The notes under the pieces: model-generated
Databases searched by the model: none
What the model saw: the letters and a program-made list of their open reading frames with translations, nothing else
What the model was told of the DNA's origin: nothing
Shown: piece after piece, positions 1 through 10,826 of the stretch
Position numbering within the stretch: position 1 is the stretch's first letter
How the letters are laid out: every line of letters starts with the position of its first letter
Position numbers and translations under genes: made by a program
DNA from: Ustilago trichophora
Taxonomy: Eukaryota; Basidiomycota; Ustilaginomycetes; Ustilaginales; Ustilaginaceae
Direction of reading: 5' to 3'
Assembly: GCA_900323505.1 (NCBI GenBank)
Contig: OOIN01000042.1
Coordinates: 124,001-188,000, forward strand
DNA length: 64,000 bases

Positions 1-41
1 TTTAAATGTTTAAGTCAATGTCGTGCTGTGGAGATTTGATT

Positions 42-1114
42 TTATTGATAGTGTTGTTGTTGTTGTTGTTGTTGTTGAGCAGTATGTGGAAGATGATTTT
101 GGTGAAGTTGATAAGGATGATTGTTTTGATGTGACTGATATAGTAGGGAGGAAGACAAGGATTGGGAGGAAGATAAAGATTGAAGTTGATAAGGTGGTTG
201 AGAGGCTGTTTGTGGGTAATGTTGATGATGATGGTGTGGATATTGGTGAGAATATCCGGGTTGATTTGAAGGAGGTGGTTGGGGTTGTGTGTAATGCGAG
301 TTGTTATTATATTGCTGATAAGCCTGCTGTGGTTGCTGATGGTAGCCATGTATTGTCATTGGAGAAGCCGAAACAGGAGTAGGACTAGGACTTGGAGAAG
401 TTCCATACAACCCATGCATTGATCCTGAAGTTGCCAAATGTCCTGCTCCTCCTCCTTCTTGTTGTTGTTGTTGGGGTTGGGGTTGGGAGCCAGGAATAGG
501 AGGCAAAGGAGAAGCCGATCTACCTGGAGGAACCCAACTCGTTCCTACCGCACCTTCTCCAGCCGAACCCTGGACCGGCGGCTGCGAATATAGATACCCA
601 CTCGAAACAGACGAAGCCATGCCGCCACTGTTGCTTCCATTCGCACCACTGTACGACTGCTGTGCGGATTGAGACGCAGCCGCTCCTCCTGCTGGTGGAG
701 GAGGACCTTGCCAAGTGTTTTGCGAGTAAGACTGCGACAGAGAATGCGAGTGCGAGTGCGAGTGCGAGTGCGAGTGCGAGTGCGAAAGCTGAGGCTGGGG
801 TTGCGGTTGGGGTTGGGGTTGGTGGGAGGGTATGGCAGAGGGAGGAGGAGGAGGAGAGGGTTGTTGTACGGGTTGGTAGAGATGCGATGGATACGTATGT
901 TGTTGCGAAGAAGTCTGTGTCAGGGCGGCCGAAGAGAGCGAAGTGGAGCTCTGTGTCGACGGCAAAGGCCGGGGCACATGTGACTGTGCTGGCTGGCTGT
1001 AGGGCGAAGGAATGGGCGTGTATCCAGAAGGCAGTGCAGACGGCGCACCAGGGGAAGAAGAACGAGGAGGAATCGAAGGTGGCTGGGCAAGGTGACCTAC
1101 ATGATGCGACATCG

Positions 1115-1145
<31 letters not shown>

Positions 1146-2753
1146 TTGTTGATAATAAGCCTGAGCATTAACAACCGACGGCGTGTGAGCAGCAGGGCTG
1201 GTACTGTACTGCGAAAGTGCAGAAGCAGGTCGAGCAGCGGGCGAAACAGGTCTCTGCAGATCCTGAGAGTAGCCACTGTTGTTGGGTGGAGGAGTATAAA
1301 GCGAAGCGAGATGTGCTGGCGCCTGGTAGATGTGCGACTGAGGAGGGCGCTCGTCAACATGCGAAGGCGTCGGTGGAGGCAGCGGCTTGTCCATAGTCAC
1401 GGTGGAGGCGGAAGTGGAGTGACCAAAGCCCATCTTGGACATGGATTGGGTGAGTTGGTCCGCACCAAAGTCGGGTTGAGGCATCTGGTTGTAAGCGGTG
1501 GGAATGTGCGAGATGGAGTGCGAGCGAGGTACGCTGTATTGGTGATGCTGATGTTGTGGTGGTGGTTGCTGTTGGTGCTGCTGCTGGATGATAGCTCCAG
1601 GTCGGATAGTGGCGTATCGATCATCGCTGGATTCGGCAGGGTGGCTGTTGGTGAGGTAGTGACTGCTCTGAGATGGAGTCATAGAGTGCTGCGAGTAGTA
1701 AGAAGCCGAGGGAGTGATCGAGTGGCCAAACTCCGAAGGCATGGGTGCAGCAAAGCTGTTGCGTCTCGATCCACCAGCGGCAGGAGCAATTGAAGACACA
1801 TTGGAAGGAGCGGCAGAATGGTAGGCAGACGAAGGAGGTACGGGGCTTGTGGAGCGCGAGATGCTGGCGGGTGCGTAGGCAGGAGTATAGGCGTCCAGAT
1901 TAGCAAGCGACGAGCTGGGTCGAAGGGTGCCACTGCCGAGATCGTGCATGGTCTGTGAGTGGGACATGGAAGAAGCAGGTCTGTGGAGCCCTGAGGCGAG
2001 GCTGGAAGTCGAGATGCTGCTGGACATGCGGTTGTGCGTGGTGGACGCGGCGGCGCCACTGCCACCAGGCCGCATGGAGGCAGGGATGGGAGGATGGTCA
2101 CCTTTGCCCTTGGGAGGCTTGGGAGGACCACCCGAACCCGAGCCCGAAGCCGAGCTCGACGACGACTTGGCGTCTTGAACCTCATCGATCCTCTGGAAGG
2201 TGCCTGCACCTCCGTACGTATCTGAGCCCGACAGCAGAGGTTTGGACTGTGGTTTGCGCTTCTTAGGAGGAGCGGCGGACGAGTAAAAGGTGAGCTCGAG
2301 ATAAACCTCGCCAGCATATCGATCCTTGGCCTTGATGGTGACCCATTCGTCAAACTCTCCCGTCTTTAGCGTCTCTGTGAGGTCAACAATGCCTTCACCG
2401 ATGAACTCGGGCTCCTTACTGTCATCAGCATAGCAAGCTACCTTGAGGACCTTCTTGCCACCTTTGGACTTGGCAGTCGCTGCAGCCGAGGCAGAAGTAG
2501 CCTTGGATCCAGAGCCTGAAGCGTTTGCCAGGGCATCCTCCATATCCTCATAGATCTCGAAATGCAGCTGCTCGTCCCAGGTAGGATGTTGACCACCTCG
2601 TTTGTCTGGCTTTGTCTTTTGCTGTTCCTGACCCATGCTGAGGACGGTATAGGGATCCTGCTTGCCGATCGACTTCTTGTTGGGCAGATTGCGGGCCTTT
2701 AGGACAACACAGACGAGCGTGCCCTTGTGAACGGGCTCGGTAGCTGCTGGCAT
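42..2753 (-). CDS. C2-domain protein, Inn1/Fic1 (ingression protein) type
   Basis: A 903-residue protein with an N-terminal C2 domain (about residues 10-155) and a long disordered tail. The C2 part shows 'VVLKARNLPNKKSIGKQDPY', followed by 'RGGQHPTWDEQLHFEIYED' and 'FIGEGIVDLTE', the pattern of the fungal ingression/Inn1/Fic1 family. A Ser/Ala/Gly/Lys-rich insert of about 30 residues interrupts the domain. The tail (about 160-903) is rich in Pro, Ser, Gln and His, with polyQ runs, a Ser-His alternating run and many PxxP motifs. In yeasts such proteins act at the bud neck or division ring, where the C2 domain supports membrane ingression and the PxxP tail binds SH3 proteins (Hof1, Cyk3); a septation role here is inference. 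I start at the ATG at 2753 because the 25 residues from the upstream ATG at 2828 do not look like the family. The stop is the TAA at 42-44. No intron is needed. Confidence 0.8.
744..786. repeat. GCGAGT hexamer repeat inside the C2 gene
   Basis: About seven tandem copies of a 6-bp unit (gcgagt). On the coding (minus) strand they are read as alternating Ser-His, giving an (SH)n run in the protein tail. The unit length is a multiple of three, so length changes would not shift the frame. Confidence 0.85.
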
Positions 2754-3724
2754 GGTGGGCAGGCGCGGAGGTGCGCGGAACGTCACGCGGTGGAAGCTGA
2801 AAATACCTGCTGCTGAGTTGAAGTGCAATAACAGTGAAGAGAAACGAAACGAAGAGACTGCAAGATCTTAAGTGGGGTTGGTGGTGGCGGTGATTGTTAC
2901 TGATGGTGTTGATGGAAGCAAAGTGGAAGAGAGTCGATATGTGAGAGTGAGGGGTGATGATTAGAGGTCCGAACCGAAACTCGCTTAAAACCGTCGAAAG
3001 AAAGCTGAAGCGGCACTGCACAGCCTGCAGCAGCACCTCGCCTTACGTCCAGTACATACACCGCCACTTTCTAAGTTGTTGTTTCTTGGCCGAAGATCAC
3101 TCTTGGTATCACACAGTCACAGCGATGATCATTTAATTCAGGCCACAGTCTAGTCTTGATCTCAGATACTTGTGCAATGCTGTTTTGTGCGAGGTGTGGA
3201 TTGTGTTTGGGATGTGCAAGGTCTTGTTGTGGATTCGACTTTGTTTCTTTCAAAAAAGAGAGTTGTGCGTGCACATAAATGGTCAGTGCCGTGTTGAATT
3301 GGCGCGCGCGCGGTGTGTCTCTAGAAATCGCACAAACAGAGCTCAAGCACTGCCTGACTGCCTGACTGCCTGGCTGCCTGGCTGGTTGGATGGATGGATG
3401 GCTGTCACTCAACCAACACACTCGACTCCTGACAAACAACAAATTCAGGCACAGAGACCAGAAAGTGTTGGTTCCAAATCGGGAGACTCGCAATTCTCAC
3501 CTGCCAATTCCTCTTCCCGATCCGATCAACAGCCTAGCCTTGCATGAACAGTATACGCAGTATATATATACTCTCACTCAGACGACGTGAACCGGAAGGA
3601 AAATGCAACGATGTATAGACAAATTATCGATACTGTGTCAGGTGTAGATGCAAAATAAAAGTACAGGATGCTATGTAGTGGCATGTCTATCAAGAATGGC
3701 AGATGGAAGACAAAGAAAGGTAGT
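2754..3724. other. Intergenic region with an 8-bp tandem repeat
   Basis: This stretch holds the 5' flank of the C2 gene and the region beyond the 3' end of the WLM gene. Four consecutive copies of TGCCTGAC/TGCCTGGC lie at about 3350-3381, followed by short GGAT repeats to about 3403. No open frame here resembles a protein. Confidence 0.6.
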
Positions 3725-4807
3725 CTAGGGAGCAGATGGTGCACTGCGTGCGTTGCTCGATGAGCCAGTTGAGGCGCTGCCACAACTCTGCTCGATTTCT
3801 TGCTCTTCACGCTCCAGTCTTCGCATGGTTGCCATGAGGATGCGCTGACGTCGCTCTTCCGCATTGTTCCCCTCATCTGATCTGCCTAAGCCGCCTCCAA
3901 GCCGATGTCCTCCGCCAGATGCATTCCCATTTCCTCCCAGTGAGAGCTCAGGGGCACTCGGTTCGTAGACATCACCTTCAACAAGCGAATGGGTGCCGTT
4001 CTGCTGTGCGCGCTCAAACGCCTCAATCTGAGCATTCAACTTGCTGTTGAGGATCTTGAACTCGGGCGGATGGTCCGCCACCTTGTTATGCGCCAGCTCA
4101 TGCACCAAGACCTTGCGTGTTGTCTTGTAGTCTCGGAAACCTTCCGCGTCATCAGTACGAATGCGCAGCAAGATTCGCTGACCTGCGTTCTCATTGAGCC
4201 CAAGCAATCCGGGATGCTCCCATGGTAGCAGCTCGGTAAGGGCACCGATACGGAACTGATGCAGAGAACAGATGTGCAAGATGCCTCGATCGCGGCTCAG
4301 CCGTGTCAGATAGTCGATCACCTTGGCGTGCAGCGGAGATGAGGTCGGTGTGATCGGGTGCGCATAGATGTTGCCAAATGGAGAGAAGCTCGAGCCTGGT
4401 TGGGTGGTGTTGCGAGCTCTGGTGCCGCGAAGCATGCTGGGATGGTACTGGCGTGGTGCATTGCGCTTTTGCATCTCACTCTCGTCTTGGTACAGTCGTT
4501 CGAGCTCTTGTGACGACGGCCCGAGCACCGTCAGCTTGATGTCAGATTTGTTTATGAGTCCGACGTCGGCCAGAGTTCGTGTGTCCGTCTTGGGGTCGCC
4601 ATGCTGGTGGCTGTTCAGGTCTGCGACACCTGCACTTCTGGGCACGAGCAGCTTCTGCTTGTCGGCTGGCACGTAGGTGAATTCCTCAATTGCTTGGCGC
4701 AGTTCCGATATTGTACTCGAAGCCTGTATTGTTTGCAGGACGTGCTCCTGTTTGCGGTGAACGATGGTGAGGTCGAAGCTATCCATGGTTGTGTTTGTTT
4801 CGAGCAT
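3725..4807 (-). CDS. Ubiquitin-like/WLM-domain metalloprotease (Wss1-like family)
   Basis: A 360-residue protein with an N-terminal ubiquitin-like fold (about residues 10-95, ending 'DIKLTVLGPSSQEL') and a WLM zinc-protease domain (about 155-270). The gluzincin motif HELAH is at residues 236-240, with a further His at 246 in 'HNKVADHPPEFKILNSKLN', matching HExxHxxxxxH of the WLM family. Wss1/Spartan-type proteases act on DNA-protein crosslinks and SUMO/ubiquitin-linked substrates. The UBL-plus-WLM architecture is known from plants and from fission yeast. The Ser/Gly-rich C-terminus (about 290-360) ends without a recognisable p97/Cdc48 or SUMO-binding motif that I could identify. A second in-frame ATG at 4786 could be the true start, because the UBL begins right after it. 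Confidence 0.85.
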   Translation of the reverse strand: MLETNTTMDSFDLTIVHRKQEHVLQTIQASSTISELRQAIEEFTYVPADKQKLLVPRSAGVADLNSHQHGDPKTDTRTLADVGLINKSDIKLTVLGPSSQELERLYQDESEMQKRNAPRQYHPSMLRGTRARNTTQPGSSFSPFGNIYAHPITPTSSPLHAKVIDYLTRLSRDRGILHICSLHQFRIGALTELLPWEHPGLLGLNENAGQRILLRIRTDDAEGFRDYKTTRKVLVHELAHNKVADHPPEFKILNSKLNAQIEAFERAQQNGTHSLVEGDVYEPSAPELSLGGNGNASGGGHRLGGGLGRSDEGNNAEERRQRILMATMRRLEREEQEIEQSCGSASTGSSSNARSAPSAP

Positions 4808-6946
4808 CTATGCGTACACTGATCCGTGAGAGTGAATGGCTTGGAGGTATATTATACTTCGGGTCGTTGTGGCGCCTGCCGCACTGATTTAATTAGTCCA
4901 TCGGTCGGAATCACATCCGAGAGATTGTGGTATATGGTTAGACTGCTCTGAGAGTCGGCTGAAAGCTAGGATAGAGATGAAGCAAGAACGAAAACGAGGC
5001 TGAGTCGAATGCCAAGTTGAAAGTTTCGTCAGTGTGCCACCCAAATCTTAAGCTAAGAGAAGGGATCTTTGCGCAGCATCCAGGGATCTTCCGAAACATC
5101 TCGAAAATACTATATTGAGGTGGAGGCATTTTGATGCGACAAAAAGCGCGCTGCTGCATGGCAAGAGCTTCGTCAGCCCTTTTGGTACAGTACAGTGCAG
5201 TACGCGTCTGGAGCGTTTGTCTGAATACGGCCGAGTGGACTCTTCTTCTCACTTCTCTTCCCAATGAAGCAAGAAGCGAGACTGTTACCTGTTCGTCTTA
5301 CAACGTGATGAGACACTTTAGCACTTGCCTATCTCTAGCATACAGGATCGACCAAGGATGAGGCACAAGCGAGATTGGGACCCAACCCAAAGAAGAAGGG
5401 TCATTTGCGAATCCAACACGATAGCCCAAAGCAATAAGCTGTGTAAGAAAATATGACCATCAGCTGGCATTGACATGCGTCTACAGTATTCTGCATCTCT
5501 GGTATTGCCCCGCTCGCGTCTCTTTTTTCGAATTTTTCCGACGAGTGCAGTAAGCTGCAGCATGCAGGCTGTGTGGCTCCCCACTGTATTGCAAACGTTT
5601 GGCGATCCCAATCTCCCCGTCCCAAGACCCTTGTTGCATTCATTTCTTCGCACGCTATCGTAGTGAGAGACCAAGCTTCCACCTCCCATAGACCATGGCA
5701 TTTCACCACAGCCGGACTTACTCGCTGCATCCAAGACAGCCTTGTATGAGCTTCTGTGGCCCTTGCTCTTGAGCGCTTATCGTCACGTTCAGAGAGAGCG
5801 AGCAGCTAGATTGATATTGGCCATTTCCAGCTTGGAGTTGTAAGCACGATGTTGAGATAGCAGAAGTACGCACTCTGCATTCCCGGCTATGAATCCCGCG
5901 CACAGACCAAAACCAATCATCCCCACACAGACTTGCTTTGGATGACTTTGCGCATGTGTTACCAAAGAAAGAACAGCAGTGCTGTGGGGAAGACAGAATC
6001 AAGAAAGTGGTCAGCGACATGAGTCCGAAGGAGTTCAAAGAAAAGCCATCCACACAACATTGCCGGAGACCGGCTATTAAGTTGGGTCCAATTTAACCGG
6101 ATTCCAACCGAAAAAGTGCCTTGCCAAAAAGGAAGAAAAAATTACCAACAGAAGAAGAGAGCAAGCGCATCCGGTCACTCGGCTTCTCTCTTCGGTCTCA
6201 TTGGGCCGCGTCGTGCTGCTGCTGCTGCTGCTGGTGCTCCAACTCTTTCCGCCTTGAGCTGTTCGAGAGAGTGCGAGACAGACGCACGGCCTCCTCCTTG
6301 TCCACGTCCACGTCTATACATTGACTCCCTTGCTCTCTCCTGGTGAGCTGCATTTGTGACAATGCTGCTACTGCTGCTGCTACTGCATTGTGGTAGTCTT
6401 ACTACGTTCGCTCTTTCTGCGCGGGTCCATCTCCGTCTCTCTCTTGACGCGTCTCTTTGTGATTTCGCCAATCCAACCCCACAAAATTTGATGGCGGCCA
6501 TGCTGGTGTTGCTGCTGTTTTGTCGCTTTTTCTTTTTTGGTTGTTTGCCGAAGCTCCTCTCTTCTCGTGCTCTTTCGCCGCCAATTGTTGCCTTGGCTGT
6601 CTTTGCTGCAGTCTCTCCGCCCCAACCTTGTTCGACCTTGCTTCGCTTTGAGCGCTTGGGTCTGTCTGTCTCTGTGTGTGTGTGTGTGTGTGTAAACTTG
6701 TGTGTGGCCTGATCACCTTTTGGCTTCCGGTCCAGCTTCCGACTCTTTCTCCCGGACCATATCCGGTTGACCCATTCATCGACCCCTTACAAGTACTCGA
6801 CACGTTTCATCCATCTTTCCTTTCCTTTCCTTTCCTTCTCGTCCCACTTCCCCACCTTTTTTTTCTTTGGTTCTTCATCTTCCACCTTCCATCTTGACCC
6901 CGCATCCCTTCACCCCTCCACACAAATACAATCCAAAGGAATCACA
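4808..6946. other. 2.1 kb intergenic region, no supported gene
   Basis: It lies between the WLM gene (divergent, -) and the acyl-CoA dehydrogenase gene (+). It contains a GTACA-type block (about 5184-5206), CTG/CTA-type triplet runs (6215-6235 and 6360-6385), a GT run (6673-6693) and a pyrimidine-rich leader just before the ATG at 6947. The ORFs of up to 138 codons here have no family features and unlikely composition. An untranslated RNA cannot be excluded. Confidence 0.5.
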
Positions 6947-8335
6947 ATGTCAACCGTCATCCCCGCAAGCCTCGGTGGCGATGAGCTCATCAAAAAGTTC
7001 ATCGGCGCCGGTACCTGGTCCTTCATCGAGGACAAGTTCACCCCTTACGGAAAAGAGACTCTTGTCAAGGTCATTCGCTTTATCATTGACGAGTGCATCC
7101 CCGCCGAGAAGCTCTACCACGCCCAGGTCTCGACCGACCCTGCGCTTCGATGGAAGATTGTCCCCGAGATCGTCGAGCAGCTCAAGAAAAAGGCCAAGTC
7201 TCAGGGTCTCTGGAACTTGTTCTTGTCTGGCAAGCACTACCCTGATGTCGGCTCTCCATTGAGCAACTTGGAATACGCCGTCATCGCAGAGATGACCGGA
7301 CGTTGCTCCCACTTTGCCTCCGAGTCGCTCAACTGCGCTGCTCCCGACACGGGCAATATGGAGGTATTTGCCAAGTACGGCAACCAGCAGCAGAAGGAGA
7401 CATGGCTCAAACCTCTGCTCAACGGTGAGATCCGTTCCGCTTTCGCCATGACCGAGCGCTTCATCGCCTCTTCCGACGCCACCAACATCCGCACCTCGAT
7501 CCGACAGGAGGGCAACGAGATTGTCATCAACGGACACAAGTGGTGGATCTCGGGTGCCGGTGACCCGCGTTGTGCCGTTCACCTTGTCATGGGCAAGTCG
7601 GATCCCGAGAACAGCAACACCCACGCACAGCAGAGTTTGGTCATTGTCCCCGCCAACGCACCAGGAGTCAAGATCATCCGACCCATGCAGGTCTTTGGCT
7701 ACGATGACGCACCCGAGGGTCACTGCGAGGTCATCTACGAGAACGTTCGTGTCCCCCTCGGCAACCTCGTCCTCGGATGGGGTAAAGGTTTCGAGATCAT
7801 CCAGGGTCGTCTTGGACCTGGACGTATTCACCACTGCATGCGTACCATTGGTACTGCAGAGCGCGCTCTCGAACTCATGCTCGCCCGTTGCACCGACCAG
7901 CGCAAAAAGGCCTTCGGAAAGACCCTCTCGGAACACGGAACCATCATCCAGAACATCGCCTGGGCACGTATCAAGATCGAACAGTCACGCTTGCTCGTAC
8001 TCTCGGCTGCCAACATGATTGACAAGACCAACGCCAAGGGTGCTCTGCGTGAGATCGCCATGAGCAAGGTCGCCGTCGTCAATGCAGCCCTCGAGGTGCT
8101 CGACATGTCGATGCAAGCTCACGGTGCAGAGGGTGTTTCGCAAGATACCATCTTGGCTTACGCCTATGCTCAGTTGCGTACCTTGCGATACGCAGACGGT
8201 CCCGATGAGGTCCACCTCCAGCAGCTCGGAAAGTTGGAGCTTCGAAAAGCACCCGAGGTCTGGGAGAGGATCAACAAGACCAACGCCCTCTCGGACGCTT
8301 TGCTGGCTAAGAATGGAATCAAGTCGCACCTCTGA
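6947..8335 (+). CDS. Acyl-CoA dehydrogenase, ACAD10/11-like, with PTS1-like C-terminus
   Basis: A 462-residue flavoenzyme of the acyl-CoA dehydrogenase family, which introduces the alpha-beta double bond into acyl-CoA during beta-oxidation. Visible signatures are the all-helical N-terminal domain (about 20-165), the FAD/substrate region with 'AFAMTER', 'HKWWISGAGDPRC' in the beta domain, and the C-terminal helical domain with 'GPGRIHHCMRTIGTAERALE', 'RKAFGKTLSEHG'-type and 'MQAHGAEGVSQD' blocks. The 'RIHHCMR' form is typical of ACAD10/11-like enzymes. The protein ends in SHL, which fits the peroxisomal targeting signal 1 consensus and suggests peroxisomal beta-oxidation. I start at 6947 (aatcacaATG), because the 60 upstream in-frame codons are a pyrimidine-rich leader unlike protein. 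Confidence 0.9.
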   Translation: MSTVIPASLGGDELIKKFIGAGTWSFIEDKFTPYGKETLVKVIRFIIDECIPAEKLYHAQVSTDPALRWKIVPEIVEQLKKKAKSQGLWNLFLSGKHYPDVGSPLSNLEYAVIAEMTGRCSHFASESLNCAAPDTGNMEVFAKYGNQQQKETWLKPLLNGEIRSAFAMTERFIASSDATNIRTSIRQEGNEIVINGHKWWISGAGDPRCAVHLVMGKSDPENSNTHAQQSLVIVPANAPGVKIIRPMQVFGYDDAPEGHCEVIYENVRVPLGNLVLGWGKGFEIIQGRLGPGRIHHCMRTIGTAERALELMLARCTDQRKKAFGKTLSEHGTIIQNIAWARIKIEQSRLLVLSAANMIDKTNAKGALREIAMSKVAVVNAALEVLDMSMQAHGAEGVSQDTILAYAYAQLRTLRYADGPDEVHLQQLGKLELRKAPEVWERINKTNALSDALLAKNGIKSHL

Positions 8336-9020
8336 ACCAATCCCAAAGTTGTAGTTCCCTTTTGTTCATGTTACAGCCAAATCATAAGTTATTCTGAGAT
8401 CTCCTTTTATGATTGATTGATGCGACGTCTGAACGAATGTGCCCAGCATGGACGAGAGAGTGTCTTTACCAAGTTGCCCTCTCTTCAACAGCCAGGTCGT
8501 ACAAGTGAGTGCGTGCGGTGGCGAAAAAACTCACTTGCCTTGGCTGGATGTCTTTGATTATGAGTGGCGAGCCAACCAACCACAAGTAAAAACGCACAAA
8601 GTGGAGGAAGCGGGACTAACTACGCGCGTTTCAACCCTCTTCCCCGCTCTTTTCCTACAGATTTGAGATTTACTCGAAGAGCGTTTTTTTTCGGGCCACA
8701 TCTTGCATAACAAAGACCCTTATCCGGAAGCACAACATCACATCTCAAACCGTCCTTCACTGTAGTTGGATCATCTCGAGTCATCGTCAATGTCAAACGC
8801 ACAAGACTTCTTCACCCTCAATGCTTAACAACACAAAACATTGACGGCATAGGGATGTGTCCTCCTGTTGAAGCGCTGCCAAACAACAGCCTGCGTTCGG
8901 CTATACATAGACACCCTGCCTACATCTAGAGCGACCCTCCTTGAAAGGGCGGACAACATACGACAGCAATATACATTCAGCAGCGTCGTGGAACACAGAC
9001 AAGGAACGGAGCCTTCGATC
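8336..9020. other. Intergenic region between two co-oriented genes
   Basis: It contains the 3' flank of the acyl-CoA dehydrogenase gene and the 5' flank of the transporter gene. I see no RNA gene or coding exon here. Confidence 0.5.
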
Positions 9021-10826
9021 ATGTCGTCGAGAGATCCTCGAGTCTACCAGGACGCACCTGGCCTCGAATTGCAAAACGACGTGCTGGAGTCTGTCGAGCA
9101 CGAGCACCCTGAAGTATCATCCTCATCCCACCGAGCTCACGGAGCCACAACAGCTGCGGGAGAAATGCATTATCTCGACTCCCATCACGAAAGCACAGAA
9201 GCAGATCTCGAAGCAGCCTCAGGCGCCCAACAGGCCGACGTCCGCACGAGCGAATACACATCATCATCCACAGCCGACCAGCATGCGCTTCAGCAGAACG
9301 AGTCGTACGGTCAGCGTCTGACACGGGCTCTCACCGGTGATGCAGCCACAGAGCAGCAGGATCAAGGCGACGAAAATCAAAGCACTACCGAGCGGTCGAA
9401 ACGGAAACGAGTGCTGCCTCTAATGATGATGCGTCGTAGGCCACGCAGCGGTGTCAGGCCAGATTCAAAGCGAAAGAACGCCACTTCCGCATCTGTCTCT
9501 CGATCCAGCATCCGTCAACGAGCTGAGGAGCTTGCCAAAACCGCCGACTCTGAAAAGCTTGCACAGGCACAATCCAAAAATGGTAGCGCCCCATCCACCG
9601 ATGCAAGCAGCAGCCAGGAACCGGAGCGCATCAAGATTGTCGGCGAAGACGGCAAGCCGATACGTCGATCAGGAATCAAAGAACGTGTGCTTCACTTCAC
9701 GCCTTCGTGGTTCTCGGTCACCATGGGTACCGGAGTGGTGGCTACCTTGCTCAACCTCTTACCCTGGCCATCTATTCATTCGGGACTGCGATATCCAGCA
9801 GTCTGCTTCCTCCTGGCCGACATTGTCATCTTTATCCTCTTCCTGTGCGCCTTTTTTGCCAGGTATCTCATGTACCCAGAAGTGGTACCTCTGACGATCA
9901 AGCATCCGCAAAAGTCGATGTTCTTGGGCACCATCCCTATGGGTCTCATCACGATCATCAGCGGTATTGCGCAGTTGGGGACGACAGAGTTCGAATTGGG
10001 GATTGGATTTGCGCTTGCTGCCAGTGGCTTGTGGTGGGGTGCAACAGCGTTGAGTCTTGCCACAGTCATTGGGGTGCCTTTTAGTATGATGACGTATCAG
10101 AAGCACTACTTTGAAGGTATCACTGCGGCCTTGTTGCTCCCCATCGTTCCACCCATTACTGCAGCAGCAACGGGCAGCGTGCTCGCCGAAATCCTCATGG
10201 ACAGATACCCCACGTATGCATTCACCATTATGGTTGTCAGCTATCTCGTCCTTGGCATCGGTCTACCACTAGCTCTTCTCATCCTCGTTCTCTACTTCCA
10301 ACGGCTGCTTCTCTTCAAAAGTCCACCTCGAGATGTCATCATCTCGGTCTTTCTTCCACTCGGTCCTTGCGGTCAAGGTGGCGAAGCATGCCTCCATCTC
10401 GGTCGTGTAGCGCTCCATCTCTTCCCCACCATATCCACCCCTGCGTCATCCTCGGGCGTACCCCAACTCTTGTCGGTAGGTCAAGCACTTTACGGCGCCG
10501 GTCTCATCTCGGCAATGCTCCTCTTCGGCCTCGGCATATGGTGGTTGGCCATTGGAGTGTTCACCATCGTCCGAGAGCTCAAGCGGGGCAAGCTAGGGTT
10601 CAACATGGGTTGGTGGGGGTTGACTTTCCCGTTTGCCAGTTTGGCGATTTGCACGGCAAGACTGGCGATAGAGCTGGATAGTCTAACGTTGAAAATTGTT
10701 TATACGGCGTTTGTCATTGCCAACATTTCGCTGTGGTTGTACGTGGCCATTCCAACGGCAAAGGGTGCTTGGACGGGAAGACTGTTTAATGCTCCTTGCC
10801 TTGCTGATCTTCCGCTTAAGCCTTGA
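9021..10826 (+). CDS. TDT-family transporter, SSU1-like sulfite efflux / C4-dicarboxylate type
   Basis: A 601-residue membrane protein of the tellurite-resistance/dicarboxylate transporter (TDT, SLAC1-fold) family, to which the yeast sulfite pump Ssu1 and fission yeast malate permease Mae1 belong. The hydrophobic core begins around residue 225 with 'LHFTPSWFSVTMGTGVVATL' and has about ten membrane segments. Recognisable blocks include 'FLGTIPMGLITIISG', 'LPIVPPITAAATGSVLAE' and 'FLPLGPCGQGG', the last characteristic of the fungal Ssu1 branch. The unusually long hydrophilic N-terminus (about 220 residues, Ser/Glu/Arg-rich) is probably cytosolic and may be regulatory. Start chosen at 9021 (gatcATGtcgtcg); the 51 codons upstream lack family character. 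Whether it carries sulfite, malate or another anion cannot be told from sequence. Confidence 0.82.
   Translation: MSSRDPRVYQDAPGLELQNDVLESVEHEHPEVSSSSHRAHGATTAAGEMHYLDSHHESTEADLEAASGAQQADVRTSEYTSSSTADQHALQQNESYGQRLTRALTGDAATEQQDQGDENQSTTERSKRKRVLPLMMMRRRPRSGVRPDSKRKNATSASVSRSSIRQRAEELAKTADSEKLAQAQSKNGSAPSTDASSSQEPERIKIVGEDGKPIRRSGIKERVLHFTPSWFSVTMGTGVVATLLNLLPWPSIHSGLRYPAVCFLLADIVIFILFLCAFFARYLMYPEVVPLTIKHPQKSMFLGTIPMGLITIISGIAQLGTTEFELGIGFALAASGLWWGATALSLATVIGVPFSMMTYQKHYFEGITAALLLPIVPPITAAATGSVLAEILMDRYPTYAFTIMVVSYLVLGIGLPLALLILVLYFQRLLLFKSPPRDVIISVFLPLGPCGQGGEACLHLGRVALHLFPTISTPASSSGVPQLLSVGQALYGAGLISAMLLFGLGIWWLAIGVFTIVRELKRGKLGFNMGWWGLTFPFASLAICTARLAIELDSLTLKIVYTAFVIANISLWLYVAIPTAKGAWTGRLFNAPCLADLPLKP

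Noticed and set aside
669..1793. Plus-strand ORFs across the C2 gene
   Set aside because: They are antisense shadows of Gln/Ser/His repeat codons in the C2 gene and have Arg/Leu/Val-rich repetitive composition.
5318..6053. Minus-strand ORFs of 111-138 codons between the WLM and acyl-CoA dehydrogenase genes
   Set aside because: Composition is not protein-like, no domain or signal is visible, and the frames overlap other equally long ones.
6356..6712. Leucine-rich ORF resembling a secreted or membrane peptide
   Set aside because: Its hydrophobic start comes from CTG/CTA triplet and CT-rich repeats in the spacer before the acyl-CoA dehydrogenase gene.
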